Source of the DNA: Silene conica
Taxonomy: Eukaryota; Streptophyta; Magnoliopsida; Caryophyllales; Caryophyllaceae
Direction: 5' to 3'
DNA length: 64,000 nucleotides
NCBI GenBank assembly: GCA_029255685.2
Contig: CM055318.2
Span: forward strand, 5,001-69,000
Shown: positions 57,806-64,000 of the stretch, piece after piece
Position numbering within the stretch: the first letter of the stretch is position 1
Layout of the letters: each line of letters opens with the position of its first letter
Translations under genes and position numbers: made by a program
Notes under the pieces: model-generated
Told to the model about the DNA's origin: nothing
The model's database searches: none
What the model saw: only the letters and a program-made list of their open reading frames with translations

Positions 57806-58263
57806 CCTCTTTTGTGTTTATTTGCCTAACTGTCCAAGCAGCGCTTAACAATGTGTATTATTTTCTCTATTTCCACGTCTGTATGTAGCTCAATCAGTTA
57901 TCATTATTTTCGCATGTTTAAAATATATGACCTCGGTAAATTGTAGTTTTATACTCCGTACTTGCTATTATTCCATTTGGAATCGCATAAGAGCTAAGTT
58001 TCAATTGAAGAAAATTCAATGGCATGGAGAAGTTGTGAAATTATTTTTGTTTGCTGCTAACAACTTCTGAAGCAGCCTTATGAGTAGTGTCAATGAATGA
58101 TGTAATCAAATAAGCAAAGAAGTTTACAATGTGACATAAATAAGCAAAGAGGTTTATAAAGTGAAACACAGGAAAGACATTCCAGCAATCTTATTTTAGT
58201 GATATCAAACAACACAGATCAAAATGGATGATGAGAGTAATTCGGAATGGTGTATAAAAGAGA
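57806..58263. other. Spacer
   Basis: A short duplication (AAATAAGCAAAGA...GTTTA twice, 58108-58160). The last part probably corresponds to the 3' UTR of the DCI-like pseudogene. No gene. Confidence 0.4.
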
Positions 58264-59582
58264 TTAAAGCTTAGCAAAAATAGGTTTATGTTTGTGGAGG
58301 TAGGCGGAGAGGGCCTCTTTAAGATCGTCAGAAAGGAGCATGACAGAGTTCCAAGTAGCTACATAGTCCAATCCTTGTTCCATACTCATGTCCCTTGTTT
58401 TCAATAACACTGCCTTTGTCCCCATCAGTGCTAACGGAGATTTGGCTGCCATTTCTGCCCAACAATTAAAAATAGGAGATGAAATAAGAAGAGCAGCATT
58501 ACACTGACTGAGTGACATAATATAATCTATATCATCCCCAATTCCCCATACATAACAAGTAAGGAAATAATAAGATGGGGCCTGGGGCTGGGGGAATGAA
58601 GCATGGCATACCCTGAGCAATACGAGCCAAATGTTGATCTAATTCCACTTTGGTGTCGAAGACCCGAGAAACCAAGCCGAAATCCCTAGCCTCGGCAGCG
58701 CGAGTGGAAATCGTCTGGCTGTTAAGGCCAGCTCCATAGCATTATCGAAGCCAACAATAGAAGGCAACCTTTGGAGAGTGCCCAAGTCAGCAGCGATGGC
58801 GAGATCAACCTCCTTGACAGGGAAAAATAATGAGATATGATTGAAGATATGCTATATTATCTATTAGAATGAGAATAAATAAGGCCATAAATAAAGTCAT
58901 TGAATCACTGGATGTACACATTGTATGTATTGATTAGGGGTAGTATGCTTTGTATGTGGTTTGTGTTTAATGTAAGAATAGGGATATGGATAGTTGGTTT
59001 CCTAGTATATATAATCCTATGTACATCTCAGTCTTGGATATAAAATTAATCAATAACAACTTTCCAATTACCTTCCCTGTTCTTGATTTTCATTACCTTA
59101 TTTATTCTCATTCTAATAAATAATATAGCATATCTTCATTCATATCTCATTAAAAAAAGCTTGAGAAGTAGAGTACCGAATGTAACATGCAGTAATAAGA
59201 TCAATATCTCCGCCAACACAGGTCTCATGTATACCGACTATGACCGGTATGCGGCACTGCTCTAATGCGGTGACAACCTCCTACAGCTGCAATATTCGTC
59301 TCCGGAGGTGCTCTCCACCCCGGCCGTGGTCTGAGGAGTGAGATTGACACTGAATAGAGGAAAGGTGTTGAGGTCTATGCCGGAGCATAAGTGATCGCCA
59401 GTAGCAGTTAGTATAATTACACTGACGTTAGGGTTTTGATCGAGACATCTTAGTGCTTTGGGGAATTCATGGAAGAAATCTCCAAATAAGGCGTTGCGTT
59501 GAGATGGCCGGTTTAGGATCACCCGGAATACTGATGAATTATCTTCCATTTTCTCTACTTTCAGGGTTTTGTATTCCTCCAT
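58264..59582 (-). pseudogene. DCI1: Dienoyl-CoA isomerase (DCI1-like) pseudogene, peroxisomal
   Basis: The parent enzyme isomerises 3,5-dienoyl-CoA to 2,4-dienoyl-CoA in peroxisomal beta-oxidation of unsaturated fatty acids. The minus strand reads MEEYKTLKVEKMEDNSSVFR and GDHLCSGIDLNTF (crotonase signature). A frame slip near 59290 and a TAG at about 59279 follow, then ALEQCRIPVIVGIHETCVGG (an Asp replaces the third Gly). KEVDLAIAADLGTLQRLPSI continues after an inserted MITE. A 1-nt deletion near 58718 comes before RDFGLVSRVFDTKVELDQ. After one intron (AGG|GTATGC...GGGCAG) it ends in HKPIFAKL, with AKL a PTS1-like signal. At least two frameshifts, one stop and the insertion rule out a working enzyme. 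Confidence 0.88.
58828..59152. mobile_element. MITE inside the DCI pseudogene, 321 bp
   Basis: The two ends (58830-58880 and 59100-59150) are inverted copies of about 50 bp, starting ATGAGATATGATTGAAGATA and differing at only a few bases. TA lies on both sides. It separates STSQA from PVKEVDL, so it interrupts what should be one exon. Confidence 0.75.
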
Positions 59583-59601
59583 TCTTTTGTTTTTTGATCA
59601 A

Positions 59602-60667
59602 CTAGTTTTATGCCCGTGCAAAAAATGCAAGGGTTTAATTTTATTAAATCGAAAAAATAAAATTGAAAAGGTGAATATATTTAATAAAAAAATATAATTT
59701 TAGTACTGCAGATATCGATGTAAAAAATAAAAGAATTGATATGCTTAACTTAGACGTAAGTAAAAACAACGCACCTGCTGACATTATAAAATTATACAAA
59801 TTCTTATATAGGACGACATTATCGGTTTAAGTTTAGGACGGATCAAATATACATATGTAGCATGAATCAAACAAAAAAAAAGCATTATGCATGGCGAAAA
59901 TAAAATAGTTGTCCTATAACCCATGGGACCTGTTTTAAATTTAAGACGGATAATAGCCGGTAAAAATATATATAGATTTTAAAATTATACTTAAGGTTTA
60001 AATTCTAAGCCATGATAATGAATCCAAATTATTATTAGTCTGATTCTCTAACTACCCAAAACACTCCGACCATATAATATAAATCTTATCTATTTTATGT
60101 ACATTTAAGACGGAGTTACATAATTTTGTTGATTTTCAATTCTCAACAATTTTAATTTGTTAATTTCCAGTATTTGAATGTATTATTTTTCGCCAATTTA
60201 TATATTATTATATTTGATATTCACTTTTTGTTTCTATTTTATACTCATTGTCACTCACTTTAATCTTTTTATTAGCTGCATGTTAAATGGAGTATTAACA
60301 ATTTCTTTAATCTTTGAATAGACTATATCGGCAAGTGTAGGCGTCTCAATCATATTATTATATTTAATCTATATTTAATCTATACCTTTAATTTATGTAA
60401 AATTAGTTAACTTATTATCAATGATCATTAAAGATTTGATTTTTACTGTTGAAATTGAATAGTTAGGATTTCGGAAGATTTCATATTCGATGTGTGATTA
60501 TAGATTGTAACTTATTTAATTAACGAAAGTAGTGTGAAAATTAAATTGGAGTAATTAATTATGTAAATGAACATGGCGGACCCCACATTGATTAAATTTT
60601 TTTCTTTAATTAATTTCCATCGACCAATGAGAGCTCTTTAAATTCTACCCCTTTTATAGTAAAGGGA
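59602..60667 (-). mobile_element. Non-autonomous Helitron, 1066 bp
   Basis: Minus strand: starts TCCCTTTACTATAAAAGGGG after A (60667-60668) and ends with CCCTTGCATTTTTTGCACGGG hairpin, CATAAAA and CTAG before T (59602). No coding capacity. Same family as 44812-45736. It sits just upstream of the DCI-like pseudogene. Confidence 0.82.
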
Positions 60668-60770
60668 TTTCCAATCACCAAACGTAGGCGGAAGCAAAAT
60701 TGTTCGTCAATTCAATTCATGGCTAAGGGTTGCTGCCTTGCTGACAAGTGACAACTCACTTGTATCATGG

Positions 60771-61432
60771 CTCATGACTAGAGTGGCAATGGGTTCGGAT
60801 CCTGTTCAGATTCACCAGATCTATATCCAAGGATAGGATATGGATCCCATTATTTTAGATCTTTAGAATCTGGAACAGATCCATATCTTTATAGAAGTAT
60901 GAAAGTCGGATCTGGATCCCACCACTAAGATCCAGATCTTACATATGGACCCTCTTTTAATTTCTATAAGTAGATAATGGAAATACGGAATGAAGTATTA
61001 TTCTTTAATTTGTTTGAACAATTTGTTTTATTATGAATTGTTAGAATTATAATTATTTCGTGGTTTGTAAACCTTATTTGTGAGTTGTTATAAGACTTTT
61101 TAACACTTAGTACACTCTTTTTGTTTCTTTTAGACTATGATTTTTAAACCAATGAATCTAATAGAGGATAATTCGACTAAAACATTGTCTCTAATAGACA
61201 AGTAAAAGTGAAATAGTATATAATAGTGATTTGGTGCGGTTTCATTTGAATGTATCGTTGAAGATTGACGGATCTGGATTTTACCCAGATCCTTAGGATG
61301 CGGATATGGATCTACAAATTTTGGACCCTAAGGATAAGAATAGAATCTGGATATACCATTTTAAAATGGATCCGAATCTAAATCTTATATGATCCTGTCC
61401 AGATTCTACCCATTGTCATCTCTACTCATAAC
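60771..61432. mobile_element. hAT-type MITE, 646 bp
   Basis: TIRs TAGAGTGGCAATGGGT (from 60779) and ACCCATTGTCATCTCTA (to 61424) are flanked by CTCATGAC and CTCATAAC, an 8-bp TSD with one change. Subterminal regions are dense in GGATC/GATCC and GATCTGGA words. Confidence 0.85.
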
Positions 61433-61619
61433 ATCATTTTACGATTTTAATTTTGCGGCCAAGGGTATCACTTTGCCAACTCAACTTTTAGACTTGGCGA
61501 ATTAACCCGACTTGAATTTACTAGATTTTTAAACGCAACATTGGAATTGAATTAACCTAATCAAATATGATGCGATTAGAATATTGTTGTTGCAAACTAC
61601 GGAGTAATAATTACTAATT

Positions 61620-62440
61620 TTTGGCCCGTGCAAAAAAATACACAGGTTGATTTTAAATCGTATTATTCTAAATATGTATCTTCGGAACTTAATTATAAAT
61701 GTTCATAAATTTTGTTTTATATCTAACGTCTATACATTTTTTTATCGAAATTTAATTTTGTTTTATATCTAACGTCTATACACTTTTGTTTATGACTTGA
61801 TTTTTGCAAATTATTTCAATTGATAATATTAATTGTACACTATTGTTCTAGACAGACGACGTTCGAAATTATTATATTTTCATATATAATACTCCCTCCT
61901 ATTCTAACTATTGTTCCCCTTTGAGGGTGGCACAAATATTAAGGTAAGGAGTAAAATAAGTGTAAAAAATTGGGTGGAATTGGGTGATAGGAGAGATGAA
62001 TGAATAATTAGAAATTAAATAAGAAATTGTGGGCCACAAAGATAAAAAAAAAGGAATAAAATATGAGTAAAAGAGTTGGGTGGAGTTTGATAATAGGAGA
62101 GAGAAATGAATAAAATAAGAGTAAAAGTTTCCAAAATAAGAAAGGGGAAGAAAAGCTGAATAATCCGTTTTAGGAAATAGGGAAGAATAGTTAGAATAGG
62201 AGGGAGTATTTAAATTCATGTTATACACATTTACAACTTTCGTAGAAATTCATGTTTATGATCTTATATCAAAAGTGTTACGTAATAATTGTAAAACTAT
62301 TATTTCAACCAGTTATTTCGAATTAAAATCATTATAAAAAGTTGCGGGTCCCACCATGATGAATTCAAAAAAAATTGGGTTGATGACGTGAGTCCACCAG
62401 AACCTTCTAAATGATATTGCAATTATATAGATAAGATTTA
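61620..62440 (-). mobile_element. Decayed Helitron of the same family, with nested Stowaway
   Basis: Minus-strand 3' side has CCTGTGTATTTTTTTGCACGGG (61625-61648), like the intact Helitron hairpins, but CTAG is lost. The possible 5' side carries the GGTCCCACCATGATGAATTC word also found in the intact copies. The 61892-62206 Stowaway lies inside. Confidence 0.35.
61890..62208. mobile_element. Stowaway MITE, 315 bp
   Basis: Ends CTCCCTCCTATTCTAACTAT (from 61892) and ATAGTTAGAATAGGAGGGAG (to 62206) are perfect inverted repeats with a TA TSD, diagnostic of Tc1/mariner-type Stowaway. Confidence 0.93.
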
Positions 62441-62565
62441 CAAATAACTTGATAATAGTTGACCCAAAAATGACTCGGTCTGATCCGAAGTCTAGAGACC
62501 CGAAATTGATCTGACCCGATTGACCCATTTTTCTAATCTATTGACAATTCTTCACTAACTTTTAT

Positions 62566-62661
62566 TACTATCTTCCGTTTTTATATAATGTTCCCATTTG
62601 TTGAATATATGAGTGTAGTATTTTAATAAAATGGGTACATTATATAAAAATGGAGGAAGTA
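62566..62661. mobile_element. Mini Stowaway-like element, 92 bp
   Basis: TTTTTATATAATGTTCCCAT and ATGGGTACATTATATAAAAA pair as arms; outer ends CTATCTTCCG and TGGAGGAAG with TA on both sides. Confidence 0.65.
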
Positions 62662-63606
62662 TTATTTTAGGAACGTGCTTTTTCACATACGAATTTTACT
62701 CTTTTATATACGACTTTTACAATTTTAACCCTGTCATTTTTTGCATTCTCCCAAACGAATTAAATTTTTTCTTCCTCTCTCATCTCCCCTCCTGAGTCCC
62801 TTCACCACGCCACCTCGATTCAATATCTGTTATTCCGATCAATTCAGTCGCCAACCGACATTACTCAGATCAACCTCAATAAAAAGTGAAAAGAATAAGG
62901 AAATAAAAAATAAAGAATAAAGAAATAAGGGAATTGCAGTACCGCAGATTGCCATTAGTGCATTAATGGAATTTGGCTGTATATTGCAATGAATATATCG
63001 AGGAGAAATTACTCAAATTAGAGCTAACTCCGTATTTGTTATTACTGCACATTCAGTCAATTTAAGAGAAAACTTTGATCGTTGATATGTTTTTGTGTCT
63101 ATTAAATCATAATTATACTCAAACTTTGTATAAATCCTAATAATTTCAATAATAAAAATTACTTCACTAACTGGAGAACGATAATCCATTATTCATGTTT
63201 TCAAATCGATTCGATTTGAGGGAGAAAAGTAAGATACAAGACTTGTTTTGTCTAGATTTAGAAAAAGGGTATGATATGACAAAATAATGAAAAAAATGTA
63301 TGTGAAAAAGTAAAGTTCGTATGTGAAAAAGTAATTTCGTTATTTTATTGTTCAAACTTTATACATCATCTCCCAAACTTAAATCACACCTTACATTCTC
63401 AATAGAGTTTTCTTTTTAAATAAAAAGGAAAAAAAATATTAGTATAACAAAATTTAACAAATAAAAGTGATTTATTTAATGTCAAATAAAAAAGATGAGG
63501 TCGAAACGCTGGTAAACTATAAATTTTTAAAACTTAATCTCAAGACTATATATGATGTGAGTCTTCTTTTTCAAAACTTATCATTAATGTATATATTGTA
63601 AAATTG
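62662..63606. other. AT-rich intergenic DNA
   Basis: A duplicated phrase GTGAAAAAGTAA...TTCGT (63300-63335) and A-rich runs. No gene or bounded element was identified. Confidence 0.4.
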
Positions 63607-63923
63607 TACTCCTTTCTATTCTATATATTTTTTTTCCTATTTCCTAAAACGGATTATGTAGGTTTTTTCTCCTTTTATATTTTGCAAACTTTTATTCTTA
63701 TTTTATTAATTTCTCTCTTTTATTATCAAACCCCACCTAACTCTTTTTACTCCTATTTTTTTTTTTAATGTTTGTGACCCACGATGTCTTATTTAATTTC
63801 TAATTATTCATTCCTCCCACCTATTATTAAACGGCACCTAAATTTACACTTCTTTTTATTCTTTACCTTAATTTTTTGCCCAATAGGCCAATACAAATGA
63901 GAACAATATATAGAATAGGGGTA
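63607..63923. mobile_element. Stowaway-like MITE, 313 bp
   Basis: Ends CTCCTTTCTATTCTATATAT (from 63609) and ATATATAGAATAGGGG (to 63921) with TA on both sides. The interior (CCTATTTCCTAAAACGGATT) is the inverse of that in the copy at 61892-62206. Confidence 0.82.
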
Positions 63924-64000
63924 TAAGACCATCCCCAAGCAAGGTCGATTGGGAGGTCGATATGGGATCGAGTCAAGTTAATTGTAATTAAGAAATCGAT
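63924..64000. mobile_element. Harbinger-type MITE, left end only
   Basis: TAA followed by GACCATCCCCAAGCAAGGTC, the same terminus as the elements ending at 228 and 21170. The rest lies beyond the window. Confidence 0.65.

Overview
The window is nuclear DNA from a flowering plant, almost certainly a eudicot. Genes have GT-AG introns, a plastid transit peptide, a PPR protein and a CYSTM protein, and they sit in AT-rich DNA packed with plant transposon families. Several short motifs suggest Caryophyllales, but that is only an impression.

Host genes: (1) 23676-28328 (+), a seven-exon plastid transaldolase, complete; (2) 42498-43955 (+), an intronless PPR protein that I recognise as the OTP43 (mitochondrial nad1 intron 1 splicing factor) orthologue; (3) 44211-46907 (+), the first two exons of a conserved plant protein of unknown function, cut by a Trp-to-stop change; (4) 50030-53166 (-), a four-exon LAX PANICLE 2-like RAWUL-domain protein; (5) 56546-57099 (-), a three-exon CYSTM protein; (6) 58264-59582 (-), a decayed peroxisomal dienoyl-CoA isomerase (DCI1-like) pseudogene. 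The genes have no functional link to one another; they are ordinary neighbours on a plant chromosome.

Repeats by region. 1-13.4 kb: half of a MITE, a short non-LTR retroelement with a 15-bp TSD, a Tourist-like MITE, and a copia relic (-) split by a very young 7.6-kb non-autonomous LTR element (4135-11736, TSD TTACT), followed by Helitron ends. 13.57-21.17 kb: a MITE split by a 7.2-kb CACTA element (TSD CTT). The CACTA carries exon-intron fragments of a 3-beta-hydroxysteroid-dehydrogenase/reticulon gene, a C-terminal Ulp1 protease remnant, a LINE scrap, and an array of about 13 palindromic subterminal units. 21.3-23.4 kb: retroposon, LINE fragment and MITE. 23.7-28.3 kb: transaldolase, with at least four MITEs in its introns. 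28.7-36.1 kb: an AT-rich nest of Helitron-like ends, tandem and inverted repeats, and a retroposon flanked by repeats of about 245 bp. 36.47-41.07 kb: an apparently intact autonomous PIF/Harbinger element with a DDE transposase and a Myb/SANT protein. 44.6-64 kb: genes separated by Helitron, hAT, Mutator-like, Stowaway and Tourist MITEs, most with exact target-site duplications.

No CRISPR arrays, operons or other prokaryotic features are expected or seen. I saw no tRNA or rRNA gene. The most unusual objects are the gene-capturing CACTA with its hairpin array, the complete Harbinger with 12-bp flanking repeats, the hAT MITE made of CCGTATAYGG palindromes, and the retroposon with an inverted arm and long flanking duplications.
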